From the NCBI RefSeq assembly GCF_013426895.1, contig NZ_AP023176.1, positions 1,116,001 to 1,180,000 on the forward strand: DNA of 64,000 nucleotides. The letters are read 5' to 3'. Of the stretch, positions 1 through 8,411 are shown one piece after another (the first letter of the stretch is position 1; each line of letters starts with the position of its first letter). The DNA is from Paraburkholderia largidicola. GTDB lineage: Bacteria > Pseudomonadota > Gammaproteobacteria > Burkholderiales > Burkholderiaceae. A program made the translations under genes and the position numbers. Below the pieces are notes generated by a model. It was not told the DNA's origin. It saw only the letters and a list, made by a program, of their open reading frames with translations, and did not search any database.

Positions 1-757
1 TCACGCCTGCCGCGACGGACAAGAGCAACGCGGGCAATTGCGCGACCATCGCGTCGCCGACCGACAGAATCGAGAAGCGGTTCGCCGCTTCGCCCGCCGT
101 CATGCCGTGATACAGCACACCGACGGCGAGACCCGCAACGATGTTGATCATCGTGATGATGAGGCCCGCGACGGCATCGCCCTTGACGAACTTCATCGCG
201 CCGTCCATGCCGCCGTGCAGCGCGCTTTCGAGCGCGAGCGTCGCGCGCTTGTGGCGCGCTTCGTCGGCCGTCAGCAGATTGGCGCGCAGGTCGGCGTCGA
301 TGCTCATCTGCTTGCCGGGCATCGCGTCGAGCGTGAAGCGCGCGCCGACTTCGGCGACGCGCTCCGAGCCTTTCGCGATCACGATGAACTGCACCAGCGT
401 GATGATGATGAACACCACCATGCCGACCACCAGATTGCCGCCCACCACCAGCTTGCCGAAGCTGTCGATGATGTCGCCCGCTTCCGCATGCAGCAGGATC
501 GACTTGGTCGACGCGATGCTCAGCGACAGACGGTAGAGCGTGGTGAACAGCAATATCGACGGGAAGGCGGACAGCGACACGACGCTCGGCACATAGAGCG
601 TGATCATCAGCAGCGTGACGGCCGTGGCGATGTTCAGACCGACCAGTATGTCGATCATGAAGAACGGCAGCGGCAGGATCATCAGCGAGACGATCGCGAC
701 GATCATCACGAGGATGCCGATCTCGCCGCCGGCGGGTAGTTTGAGTGTCTTGAGCAT
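1..757 (-). CDS. sctV: T3SS export apparatus protein SctV (HrcV), 3' end missing
   Basis: Major export-gate protein of the type III secretion inner membrane. Only the first 252 codons lie in the window; the gene runs off the left edge, so the large cytoplasmic domain is not seen. The visible part has several hydrophobic helices (about 14-34, 36-56, 105-128 and 197-217) and the conserved FHIPEP-family stretch ARFTLDAMPGKQMSIDADL at 139-157. The ATG at 757 is chosen because the protein then starts MLKTLKLPAGGE directly before the first helix. It lies 31 bp after the sctU stop, in the same leftward operon. Components not seen here (sctQ, R, S, D, needle) probably lie beyond the edge; that is inference. 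Confidence 0.95.
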   Translation of the reverse strand, partial: MLKTLKLPAGGEIGILVMIVAIVSLMILPLPFFMIDILVGLNIATAVTLLMITLYVPSVVSLSAFPSILLFTTLYRLSLSIASTKSILLHAEAGDIIDSFGKLVVGGNLVVGMVVFIIITLVQFIVIAKGSERVAEVGARFTLDAMPGKQMSIDADLRANLLTADEARHKRATLALESALHGGMDGAMKFVKGDAVAGLIITMINIVAGLAVGVLYHGMTAGEAANRFSILSVGDAMVAQLPALLLSVAAGV

Positions 758-788
758 GAGCGTGTGGTGTGTGTAGTAGGGCGCGCAT

Positions 789-1862
789 TCAACCGGACAG
801 CGACGGCGCCGTATCGGCTTCGCGCGGCAGTGCCAGCGAATCGACCCAGCGCAGGATCGCGGCGACGGCTTCGAACAGTTCGTCGGGGATCGGCTCGTCG
901 AGCTCGACCTTGTAGAGCGCGCGCGCGACGGGCGGATGGCCGACGATCGGCACGCCCGCGAACTGCGCGTCGCGGCGCATCTGCAGCGCCGCTTCATCCA
1001 TGCCCTTCGCGATCACCACGGGCAGCGGATATTCGTCGGGCGCGTAACGCACGGCCACCGCGTAGTGCGTCGGGTTGACCACCACCATGCTCGCGGTCGC
1101 GATCTTGCGCGGCGCCGAAGTTGCCAGCTCGCGCGCGAGCCGCCGCCGCTCGCCCTTGATGAGGGGATCGCCTTCGTCCTGCTTGAATTCGCGCTTGATC
1201 TCGTCCTTGCTCATCTTCTTGCCGCGAATGAAGAGGAATTTCTGCAGCTTGAAGTCGACGCCGCCGAACACGACATACAGCGCGGCTGCAACGGCGAGCA
1301 GCCGGATCACGACGAAGCTCGCGAGCTTCGACAACTCGGGCAGAGACTGGAACAGCGAGCCCGTGACGAGCGGCAGCAGGCCCGTGATCGTCTTCCACAT
1401 CACGATGCCGAGCACGATGCCCTTGATCGCCATCTTCGCGAGTTCGAGCAGCGACTTGAGCGAGAAGATGCGCTTGATGCCCGCCATCGGGCTGACGTTC
1501 TCGAACTTCAGGCCGACGGCCTTCATCGAAATCATGATGCCCGTCTGTCCGGCGAGCGCCGCAACGGAGGCGAGAATCGCGGCGCCGATCATCGGCAGCA
1601 GCGCGCCGGCCATGCGCGAGCCGATCTGGCTCACCGCGAGCAGCAGCGTCGTCATGTCGTGCGGTCCGGCGACGAACTTCAGCGCGATCGAAATGCACGA
1701 GCGCAAGCCATCGACCATCCTGTCGCCCGTCGCCATCAGCATGCCGACGCCCACGGCCAGCACCGCGCCGTCGACGAGGTCCGTGCTCTTCGCGACCTCG
1801 CCGTCCTCGCGCGCCTTACGCAGGCGTTTCTCGGTTGGCTGTTCGGTTTTGTCGTCGCTCAT
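789..1862 (-). CDS. sctU: T3SS switch protein SctU (HrcU)
   Basis: FlhB/YscU family inner-membrane protein that controls substrate switching. It has 357 residues, the usual family length. It begins with the typical charged segment MSDDKTEQPTEKRLRKARE and has four hydrophobic segments between about 30 and 205. The cytoplasmic domain carries the autocleavage motif NPTH at 263-266, so self-cleavage is expected to be intact. It is the first gene of the leftward operon and is followed by sctV. A minus-strand hrpII box lies 80 bp upstream of its ATG. Confidence 0.97.
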   Translation of the reverse strand: MSDDKTEQPTEKRLRKAREDGEVAKSTDLVDGAVLAVGVGMLMATGDRMVDGLRSCISIALKFVAGPHDMTTLLLAVSQIGSRMAGALLPMIGAAILASVAALAGQTGIMISMKAVGLKFENVSPMAGIKRIFSLKSLLELAKMAIKGIVLGIVMWKTITGLLPLVTGSLFQSLPELSKLASFVVIRLLAVAAALYVVFGGVDFKLQKFLFIRGKKMSKDEIKREFKQDEGDPLIKGERRRLARELATSAPRKIATASMVVVNPTHYAVAVRYAPDEYPLPVVIAKGMDEAALQMRRDAQFAGVPIVGHPPVARALYKVELDEPIPDELFEAVAAILRWVDSLALPREADTAPSLSG

Positions 1863-1903
1863 CGGGCGCTCCCTGGCTCCTATGCCGCTTTATGTGCTGG
1901 CGC

Positions 1904-1965
1904 AGTGTAGGGCGCCCGTCATGGCACCCGACCAGACGAGGCGAAGCCCCACACACGAACGCGAA
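1904..1965 (-). promoter_or_regulatory. hrpII box and -10 for sctU-sctV
   Basis: On the minus strand, TTCG (1965-1962) is separated by exactly 16 bases from TTCG (1945-1942). A TACACT element (1909-1904), which fits the YANNNT -10 consensus, follows after 32 bp. This is the architecture of HrpB/HrpX-dependent promoters in Ralstonia and Xanthomonas. It points at sctU. Confidence 0.85.
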
Positions 1966-2000
1966 GCAGGGAAAGGCGGCACGCGCGATGCGTCGCCAGG

Positions 2001-2062
2001 TTCGCTTTCGCGCGACTCGCTTCGGCTGCGGCACGGGCCGCGCGACGCCGGCTTGATACCTT
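2001..2062 (+). promoter_or_regulatory. hrpII box and -10 for the hrpB1-sctT operon
   Basis: TTCG (2001-2004), 16 bases, TTCG (2021-2024), then TACCTT (2057-2062, YANNNT) after 32 bp. It faces hrpB1, whose ATG is at 2112. It is back-to-back with the sctU box, so both core operons are likely switched on together by HrpB. Confidence 0.85.
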
Positions 2063-2111
2063 TCGAAGCGATGACGCCCCGCGTCCTGTTTTCCTCAAGA
2101 GGGTCCACGCC

Positions 2112-2717
2112 ATGCTCGCGAAATCATCACAACCTGCGTCACAACCCGCCTTCGCCCACGCCGCGCCGAACTATCTGCAATGCGGCGATGCAACCTTGAA
2201 CGCGCTGATCGAGATCGCATCGGCGGGCCTGTTCCGGCATTTCCCGCAAGCCAGCGCCGACACGACCGACATCGAACTGGTGCTCGACGCGTTGCGCGCG
2301 TTCCGTCCGAAGGTGGCCGAAATCGACACGCTGGCGGGCGTGCTGCACATCGTCAACGGCCGCTGGGAAGAGGCGTCGCGCACGTTGCGCGACGTGATCG
2401 ACGCGGCGCCTTCGTTTGCCTATGCGAAGGCGATGTATGCGTACTGCCTCGCGGCGCAGAAGGACGCCGGCTGGCGTCAATGGGCCGACCAGGCACTCGA
2501 AGGCGAGGCGGGCCCGGAGACGCACGCGCTGATCCGTGCGCTCACCGTACGTGCCGATCTCGAAGCCGCGCGCGCCAATCATCGCGGCGGCGAGTTCGTG
2601 CTGCCGGAGTCGTATCGCGATCTCGCCGAAGAGCAGGAGAACGCGCAGACGAAGACCGCCCGCCAGCCGTCCGGCGAGGCACCCGCGTTCGCGTCGCACG
2701 CGTTCTTGCGCGCCTGA
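2112..2717 (+). CDS. hrpB1: HrpB1/HrpK family T3SS protein
   Basis: HrpB1/HrpK family protein of Hrp2-type secretion systems. Relatives are small TPR-like helical proteins reported in the periplasm and needed for pilus assembly. This one has 201 residues. The family domain occupies about 20-165 (LNALIEIASAGL near 36, then the GRWEEASRTLRDVIDAAP repeat near 83-100). The C-terminal tail of roughly 35 residues is longer than usual and low in structure. It is the first gene of the rightward core operon, 15 bp before sctI. A second copy lies at 22972-23430. Confidence 0.9.
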   Translation: MLAKSSQPASQPAFAHAAPNYLQCGDATLNALIEIASAGLFRHFPQASADTTDIELVLDALRAFRPKVAEIDTLAGVLHIVNGRWEEASRTLRDVIDAAPSFAYAKAMYAYCLAAQKDAGWRQWADQALEGEAGPETHALIRALTVRADLEAARANHRGGEFVLPESYRDLAEEQENAQTKTARQPSGEAPAFASHAFLRA

Positions 2718-2732
2718 TTCAAGGAACCATTC

Positions 2733-3125
2733 ATGTCGATCTCCACGATTGCCGAAACGGCGGTGCATGCCGCCGCCGATGCCGCCAAGCCCGAGGCATT
2801 GCCGCCGATGCCCGCGCCCGAGTCCGTCAGCCGCTTCGAAGACCTGATGCAGCAGCCGCTCGCCACGCCTGGCAACGACGCAACGCAGCACGCGGGCAAT
2901 CACGTCATCGACGCGATCCGCAAGCAGGATGGCCAGATGGAAGCCGCGCTCGAACAGGTCGAAACGCTGAGCGCGAACGCCGGGGCGCTCACGCCGACGC
3001 AGCAGATTGCGGCGGCTGCGCAGGTGTCGCTGAACCTGTCGCTCGCGCAGTTCGATTTCCAGACCAAGATGGCCGTGGTCTCGGCGTCGAAGTCGTCGGC
3101 GGAAACGCTGATGAAGAACCAGTGA
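2733..3125 (+). CDS. sctI: T3SS inner rod protein SctI (HrpB2)
   Basis: HrpB2-type inner rod protein, 130 residues, which links the needle/pilus to the basal body. The first 50 residues are Ala/Pro-rich and probably flexible. The C-terminal amphipathic segment (QVSLNLSLAQFDFQTKMAVV, about 95-114, ending SAETLMKNQ) is the conserved rod signature. The stop TGA at 3123-3125 shares its A with the sctJ ATG, which implies translational coupling. Confidence 0.9.
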   Translation: MSISTIAETAVHAAADAAKPEALPPMPAPESVSRFEDLMQQPLATPGNDATQHAGNHVIDAIRKQDGQMEAALEQVETLSANAGALTPTQQIAAAAQVSLNLSLAQFDFQTKMAVVSASKSSAETLMKNQ

Positions 3126-3925
3126 TGAACATGCGAACCCTGTTTCCGCCGACAAGGCGGCTGCTGATGGGCGGCGTGTTCATCGCATGCGCGCTGCTCG
3201 CGGGCTGCAAGAAGGAGTTGTACACGGGCCTTGCCGAAGAGGACGTCAACGAGATGACGGTCGCGCTGCTGGAGCGCGGCGTCTCCGCCGACAAGAGCAC
3301 GCCGGACGGCGGCAAGACCTATACGCTTCAGGTCGACGACGGCGACATGGTGCGCGCGATGCAGGTGCTGCGCGAAAAAGGCCTGCCGCACAGCAAGTTC
3401 GACGATCTCGGCAGTCTGTTCAAGAAAGACGGTCTCGTTTCGACGCCGACGGAAGAGCGCGTGCGCTTCATCTACGGGCTCTCGCAGGAACTGTCGGGCA
3501 CGCTGTCGCATATCGACGGCGTGCTGGTCGCGCGCGTGCAGATCGTGATTCCGAACAACGACCCGCTTGCGCAGACCATCAAGCCGTCGTCCGCCGCCGT
3601 GTTCATCAAGTACCGGCCAGGGCTCGAACTCGATGCGCTCGTGCCGCAGATCAAGAACCTCGTCGTGCACAGCGTCGAAGGGCTGTCGTACGACCAGGTG
3701 AGCGTGACGGGCGTGCCGGCGGATCAGGTCGATATCGATAGCCGTGTGCCCGCGCATACGCCCATCTGGCCAATCGTGCTGAGCGGGCTGTTTGCGTTGA
3801 TGGTGGCGGGTGTCGGCATGGGCTATGTGTTTCGCGCGCGGCTGGGTGGCATCGTCGCGCCGATGAGGGCGAGCGTCGCGTCGCTCGCGCAGCGTCTGCC
3901 GCGTCGCAGGCAGAAGTCCGCATGA
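3125..3925 (+). CDS. sctJ: T3SS inner-ring lipoprotein SctJ (HrcJ)
   Basis: YscJ/HrcJ family lipoprotein forming the inner-membrane ring, 266 residues. A lipoprotein signal peptide ends LLAGC with the lipidated cysteine at 28. The two ring-building motifs follow, including GLAEEDVNEMTVALLERGV near 35-53 and the IKNLVVHSVEGL region near 183-194. A single transmembrane helix near 222-244 and a basic C-terminal tail anchor the ring. The ATG at 3125 overlaps the sctI stop; an ATG six bases later is an alternative. Confidence 0.96.
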   Translation: MNMRTLFPPTRRLLMGGVFIACALLAGCKKELYTGLAEEDVNEMTVALLERGVSADKSTPDGGKTYTLQVDDGDMVRAMQVLREKGLPHSKFDDLGSLFKKDGLVSTPTEERVRFIYGLSQELSGTLSHIDGVLVARVQIVIPNNDPLAQTIKPSSAAVFIKYRPGLELDALVPQIKNLVVHSVEGLSYDQVSVTGVPADQVDIDSRVPAHTPIWPIVLSGLFALMVAGVGMGYVFRARLGGIVAPMRASVASLAQRLPRRRQKSA

Positions 3926-4674
3926 CGGCGGCGATGGCTGCATCCGGTGCGATGCGCGCCGCGGTGCCAGCGCAACGAGCCAGGACCGAGCCGCGTCTTG
4001 CACCCGCCGACGCCGCGCAGATCCTGCTCGGCTGGCAACGCAATGCGCGCAGCGCGTTGCAGTGGCTGCATCGGGACTGGCTCGCGCTGGCATTGGGCAT
4101 CGAACGGGTGACGCGCATGGATGAAGCACTGGCCGCGTTGCGCGAGCGGTGCGACGAAGCGTGCTCGCTCGCCGTGCTGCGCGTGCTGTTGCCCAAGCCG
4201 CCGAATCTCGACACATTCAGTATCGCGCCCGCCACGCGGCTCGATGCGCTGCCTGTCGAGACCGGCCTGCGCGTGCTGAGGATGCAGGCGTTGCTGGCGC
4301 GTCGCGCGGAAGTGCGGCGTCTCGTCGATCGAACCACGCGCAAGCGACTCGCGGAATGGATCGGCTGTCCGCTCGACGATCTGCTCGGCAAGGCAGTGCC
4401 TGAAGCGCCGTCGCTAACCGATGCGAAGCGCGAGGGTGCCGGAACGCGCGCGCTCGGCTCGCTCGATGCGGATGCGCTCGCGCTCGAAGGGCTCGCGCTG
4501 CTGCCGGTGACGGACATGCACCGAATGATGCTGCGATTCGCGTTGCCGCGTGAAGACGACGCGCAAAGTGCGGTGAATGCGCAGCCTTCGGAAGAAGAAT
4601 GTGAAGGCACGTTCGCCTTGCTGCGCGAGCGCATCCGACCGCTGATGCCGGAGGCCGCATGGTTATCTGGCTGA
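3922..4674 (+). CDS. sctK: T3SS sorting-platform protein SctK (HrpB4)
   Basis: HrpB4-type protein, 250 residues, matched to the SctK/OrgA accessory of the cytoplasmic sorting platform mainly by position between sctJ and sctL and by recognisable HrpB4 features such as AAQILLGWQRNARSALQWLH near 30-49. It is helical, soluble and poorly conserved. ATGA overlaps the sctJ stop, and its own 3' end overlaps sctL by 16 bases. Confidence 0.8.
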   Translation: MTAAMAASGAMRAAVPAQRARTEPRLAPADAAQILLGWQRNARSALQWLHRDWLALALGIERVTRMDEALAALRERCDEACSLAVLRVLLPKPPNLDTFSIAPATRLDALPVETGLRVLRMQALLARRAEVRRLVDRTTRKRLAEWIGCPLDDLLGKAVPEAPSLTDAKREGAGTRALGSLDADALALEGLALLPVTDMHRMMLRFALPREDDAQSAVNAQPSEEECEGTFALLRERIRPLMPEAAWLSG

Positions 4675-5423
4675 GCCGTCCGCGCGAAGCGCACGCGACC
4701 GGCAACACGCGAAAGAACAAGGACGAACCGCGCGTCGGCCTGGTCGGCGATATCGTGCCGCGCGAAACCTTCGGCATGCTCGCGACGATCGACGATGTCT
4801 ACGGACGCGTCGAAGCCGAGCGTCAGGCGATTCTCGCCGCCGCGCAGATCGAGCGCGAGCAGATGCTTCAAGCGGCGCGGGATGAAGCAAAGGCCCTCGT
4901 CGCGTCGGCTGCGCGCGAGCGTGAGGCGGCATCCGAACGAGGCTACGCGGAAGGCGTCGCGCGCGGCGAGGCGCAGTGGATCGAGCGCGTTGCCGCGTTG
5001 AGCGCGGACGCACAGCGCCTGCAAAAAGGCCTGCGCAACCGGATGGCCGAACTCGTGATGCTCGCCGTCGAACAACTGGTGCGTGCCGAAAGCGCGCAGG
5101 CTTTGTTCGCGCGCGCGACGGACACGATCGACCGCATCGTCGAAGGTTCGGCGAATTTGCGTGTGAGCGTGCATCCCGCCGATCTCGACGCGGCGCGCAC
5201 CGCATTCGGCGAATTCGAAGAGCGTCTGCGCATGCTGGGGCGGCCCGTGCCGCTTGCGGTGACGGCAGATCCTCGCCTGGAGCCCGGCGCGTGCGTGTGC
5301 GAATCGGATCTCGGCATCGTCGACGCCAGCCTGTCGACACAACTCGATTCGATGCGCGCGGCAATCGTGCGCGCGCTCAACACTTCGATGAAAACGCACA
5401 ACGCGCAAGCAGAGACTCACTGA
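4659..5423 (+). CDS. sctL: T3SS stator SctL (HrpB5)
   Basis: FliH/YscL/HrpB5 family regulator (stator) that binds the ATPase SctN, 254 residues. It opens with the short hydrophobic-basic start MVIWLSRP typical of HrpB5. A long Ala/Glu/Arg-rich coiled coil follows (about 45-115), then the C-terminal FliH-like domain containing [20 protein letters not shown] near 214-233. Its start lies within the sctK coding end, and its TGA shares an A with the sctN ATG. Confidence 0.9.
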   Translation: MVIWLSRPREAHATGNTRKNKDEPRVGLVGDIVPRETFGMLATIDDVYGRVEAERQAILAAAQIEREQMLQAARDEAKALVASAAREREAASERGYAEGVARGEAQWIERVAALSADAQRLQKGLRNRMAELVMLAVEQLVRAESAQALFARATDTIDRIVEGSANLRVSVHPADLDAARTAFGEFEERLRMLGRPVPLAVTADPRLEPGACVCESDLGIVDASLSTQLDSMRAAIVRALNTSMKTHNAQAETH

Positions 5424-6820
5424 TGAGCACCACGGCCTTGAAGCATCAACCGCACGACCCGGCGTTCGCCGACGCTCTCGGCCTGCACGAAGACGGGTTG
5501 CGTGAGCTAGGCGGCGCAATCGAGCGCGAGATCCGCGCGCTGTTGCCCGTGCGTCAGACGGGCAAGATCGCCGAAGTGGTCGGCACGCTGATCAAGGTCG
5601 CGGGCATCGACCTGAAGCTCGGCGAATTGTGCGAGCTGCGCACGCCGCAAGGCAAGCTGTTGCAGCATGGCGAAGTAATCGGCTTCACGCGCGAGCATGC
5701 CGTCGTGTCGCCGTTCGCGCAATTGACCGAAGTGTCGCGCGCGACGCATGTGATCGGCTTGCAGCGGCCCTTGTCGGTGCCTGTCGGCGATGCGCTGCTC
5801 GGCCGCGTGATCGATGCGCTCGGCCAGCCGATGGACGGCCGCGGCCCGATCGAAGCGGCAGACAGCCGGCCCATCTTCGCCGATCCGCCGAACCCGATGA
5901 CGCGCCGCATGATCGAGCATCCGATGGTGACGGGCGTGCGCGTGATCGACGCGATGACGACGCTCGCCGAAGGGCAGCGCATGGGCATCTTCGCGCCGGC
6001 AGGCGTCGGCAAGAGCACCTTGCTCGGCATGCTGGCGCGCGGCGCGCAATGCGACATCAACGTGATCGCGCTGATCGGCGAGCGTGGCCGCGAAGTGCGC
6101 GAATTCGTCGAGCTGATTCTCGGCGAGCAGGGCATGGCGCGGTCCGTGGTCGTGTGCGCGACGTCGGACCGTTCGTCGAGCGAGCGCGCCAAGGCGGCCT
6201 ACGTCGCGACGGCGATTGCCGAGTACTTCCGCGACGAAGGCAAACGCGTGCTGCTGATGATGGATTCGCTGACGCGCTTCGCGCGCGCGGGCCGCGAGAT
6301 TGGTCTCGCAGCGGGCGAGCCGCCCGCGCGGCGCGGCTTTCCACCTTCCGTGTTCGCGGAGTTGCCGCGTCTGCTGGAGCGCGCGGGGATGGGCGAGCGC
6401 GGCTCGATCACGGCGCTCTACACGGTGCTCGCCGAAGACGAGTCGGGCAGCGATCCGATTGCGGAAGAAGTGCGCGGCGTGCTCGACGGTCACCTGATCC
6501 TGTCGCGCGAGATTGCCGCGCAGAACCGCTATCCCGCCATCGACGTGCTCGGCAGCCTGTCGCGCGTGATGTCGCAGGTGATGCCGCGCGAGTTCATGAC
6601 GTCGTCCGCGCGGCTGCGCAAGCTGCTTGCGAAGCATCGCGAAGTGGACATGCTGCTGCAGATCGGCGAGTACCAGCCTGGCACGAATGCGCTCGCTGAC
6701 GAAGCGATCGCGAAGATCGATGCGCTCAAGGCATTCCTGTCGCAGCCCACAGACGCCTATGCGGACCCGGCCGAAACCGAAGCCGCATTGCACGAACTGG
6801 CGCAGGGCGACGCGCAATGA
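5423..6820 (+). CDS. sctN: T3SS ATPase SctN (HrcN)
   Basis: Hexameric ATPase that unfolds and feeds substrates to the export gate, related to FliI and F1 beta; 465 residues. The Walker A motif PAGVGKST is at about 192-199. Walker B lies in [17 protein letters not shown]. The conserved [14 protein letters not shown] segment follows. The N-terminal 30 residues are variable. The ATG at 5423 sits in TGATG with the sctL stop, which decides the start. The 3' end overlaps sctO by ATGA. Confidence 0.98.
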   Translation: MSTTALKHQPHDPAFADALGLHEDGLRELGGAIEREIRALLPVRQTGKIAEVVGTLIKVAGIDLKLGELCELRTPQGKLLQHGEVIGFTREHAVVSPFAQLTEVSRATHVIGLQRPLSVPVGDALLGRVIDALGQPMDGRGPIEAADSRPIFADPPNPMTRRMIEHPMVTGVRVIDAMTTLAEGQRMGIFAPAGVGKSTLLGMLARGAQCDINVIALIGERGREVREFVELILGEQGMARSVVVCATSDRSSSERAKAAYVATAIAEYFRDEGKRVLLMMDSLTRFARAGREIGLAAGEPPARRGFPPSVFAELPRLLERAGMGERGSITALYTVLAEDESGSDPIAEEVRGVLDGHLILSREIAAQNRYPAIDVLGSLSRVMSQVMPREFMTSSARLRKLLAKHREVDMLLQIGEYQPGTNALADEAIAKIDALKAFLSQPTDAYADPAETEAALHELAQGDAQ

Positions 6821-7314
6821 GTGCGCAGAGACGGCAGATAGCCGCGTTGTCGCGTGCCGTGTCGCGCCGTCAGCGCTTCGAACAGGACTTGCGCGCGCGG
6901 CTCGCGCAACTCGTCGCGGCGCGCTCGCCATTGGTCCATAGCGAAGCGCAGGCGCGCCATCATGCGGCCGAACGCGAAGCCCAGGCACGCTCGTACCGCC
7001 AGCGCATCAGCGCGATGATGGCAGGCGCGGAGCCGTTTTCGATCGATACGTTGACGGCGATCCGCCTCTACGCAGACGAGGTCGACCGACAGTACGCGGC
7101 GGCGTGTGATGCCGTATCGGCGGCACAGCAGGCGCTCGCCGCGCACGATGCCGTGATCGCAGGCGCGCGCCGCGAGATCGCGAAGAACCGTGGGCGCATC
7201 GATCTGTGCGAAAAGCGTATCGGCGCCTTGCAGCGCGTGCTCGACGGCATCGCCGCCGACGCGGAAGACGAAGACATCGAGGAGACGGCGCTCGCGCGCC
7301 TTGCACGCGGATGA
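6817..7314 (+). CDS. sctO: T3SS stalk protein SctO (HrpB7)
   Basis: HrpB7/YscO/FliJ-type protein, 165 residues, expected to form the coiled-coil stalk through the ATPase. It is almost entirely helical and rich in Arg, Ala, Gln and Glu, with no membrane segment. Identification rests on this composition, its length and the fixed position between sctN and sctT. Start and stop both overlap neighbours by ATGA, so it lies inside a tightly coupled operon. Confidence 0.85.
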   Translation: MSAQRRQIAALSRAVSRRQRFEQDLRARLAQLVAARSPLVHSEAQARHHAAEREAQARSYRQRISAMMAGAEPFSIDTLTAIRLYADEVDRQYAAACDAVSAAQQALAAHDAVIAGARREIAKNRGRIDLCEKRIGALQRVLDGIAADAEDEDIEETALARLARG

Positions 7315-8168
7315 ACGACCTGTTGCAGTTTTACGGCCCCTGGTTGCTCAGGCATCTTGCCGTGCTCGGCGTCTGCTCGCTGCGGCTCTACGCAATCATG
7401 ACGCTGTTTCCGCCCACCGCCGACGGCGTGCTGCAAGGCCGCTTGCGCAACGGCGTCGCGCTGAGCTTCTCGCTGTTCGTCGCGCTGGCGCAACCGGAGT
7501 CGTTCGCGGAGTCGCTGACGGGCTTCGCGCTGGTGATCACGAGCTTGCGCGAAACGCTGATCGGCGTCGTGATGGGCTTCGCGGCGGCGACGGTGTTCTG
7601 GGTCGCGGAAGGCGCGGGCATCTACCTGGACAATCTGACGGGCTACAACAACGCGCAGTTGAGCAACCCGATGCTGTCGCAACAGTCGACGCCGTCCGCG
7701 ACGCTGCTCGGCCAGATCGCGACCGTCGCGTTCTGGTCGCTCGGCGGCATGCAGTTTTTGCTGGAGGCGCTGTACGAGTCGTATCGATGGTGGCCGGTTG
7801 CATCGACGAAGCCGATGTCGATGGATTTTCTCGCCGTGTTCGCGATGCATCAGACGGACACGCTGATGCAGACCATCGCGAAGCTCGCCGCGCCGATGCT
7901 GCTCGTGCTGCTGCTGATCGACCTGGGTGCGAATCTCGCGTCGAAAGCCGCGCAGAAACTCGATCTGAGCGCGCTGAGTCAACCCATCAAGGGCGCGGTG
8001 ACGGTGCTGATGCTGGCCGTTTTCGCAGGGCTTTTCGTGCATCAGGTGCAGGATCAGTTGGACTTGCGGCTCTTCAAGGAGCAGGTCCGCGCCATCGCGC
8101 AGATGAGCGATCGCGACACCGATCTGAAGCCGGGCGCGCAGGCGCATCGCAACGATGTGTCACCGTGA
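7311..8168 (+). CDS. sctT: T3SS export apparatus protein SctT (HrcT)
   Basis: FliR/YscT family integral membrane protein of the export gate, 285 residues. About six hydrophobic helices are seen. The conserved central part reads GYNNAQLSNPMLSQQSTP, with the long TM-flanking LRETLIGVVMGFAAATVFWVAEGAG before it. The ATG at 7311 overlaps the sctO stop. It is the last gene of the tightly packed operon; 243 bp follow before the next gene. Confidence 0.95.
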   Translation: MNDLLQFYGPWLLRHLAVLGVCSLRLYAIMTLFPPTADGVLQGRLRNGVALSFSLFVALAQPESFAESLTGFALVITSLRETLIGVVMGFAAATVFWVAEGAGIYLDNLTGYNNAQLSNPMLSQQSTPSATLLGQIATVAFWSLGGMQFLLEALYESYRWWPVASTKPMSMDFLAVFAMHQTDTLMQTIAKLAAPMLLVLLLIDLGANLASKAAQKLDLSALSQPIKGAVTVLMLAVFAGLFVHQVQDQLDLRLFKEQVRAIAQMSDRDTDLKPGAQAHRNDVSP

Positions 8169-8204
8169 TGTCAGCGCACATGCGCAAAAAAAGAAATGAG
8201 CTTT

Positions 8205-8280
8205 GTTGAGCGTTCTTGTCTGCGGCGCGCGCCAATTCTCAACTTTACTCAAGCCTCAACGGTTTCCTCTGATTATTGAG
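8205..8280. promoter_or_regulatory. TTGAG/CTCAA repeat cluster upstream of hrpB
   Basis: The 243-bp gap between sctT and hrpB has no TTCG-N16-TTCG box. It contains GTTGAG (8205-8210), CTCAAC (8238-8243), CTCAA (8248-8252), CTCAAC (8255-8260) and TTGAG (8276-8280). The three CTCAA copies start 10 and 7 bases apart, the sort of spacing an OmpR-family dimer could use. I infer a possible operator for the HrpG-like regulator encoded at 28752-29471. Confidence 0.4.
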
Positions 8281-8411
8281 CTTTTCGCATTTCTGCCTGG
8301 CTACAGTGCATTCCGTCAACGCGACGTCGGCAACAACGACCTCGCCATCGTTTCAACGCGCTCACGCAGCATCGCCCCGACGGCTGCGCGAGCTTTACGA
8401 CGGAATCAGCC

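Noticed and set aside
3651..5519. Long open frame (622 codons) antisense to sctJ-sctL
   Set aside because: Same reason: Arg/Ser-rich shadow of real genes with no recognisable fold.
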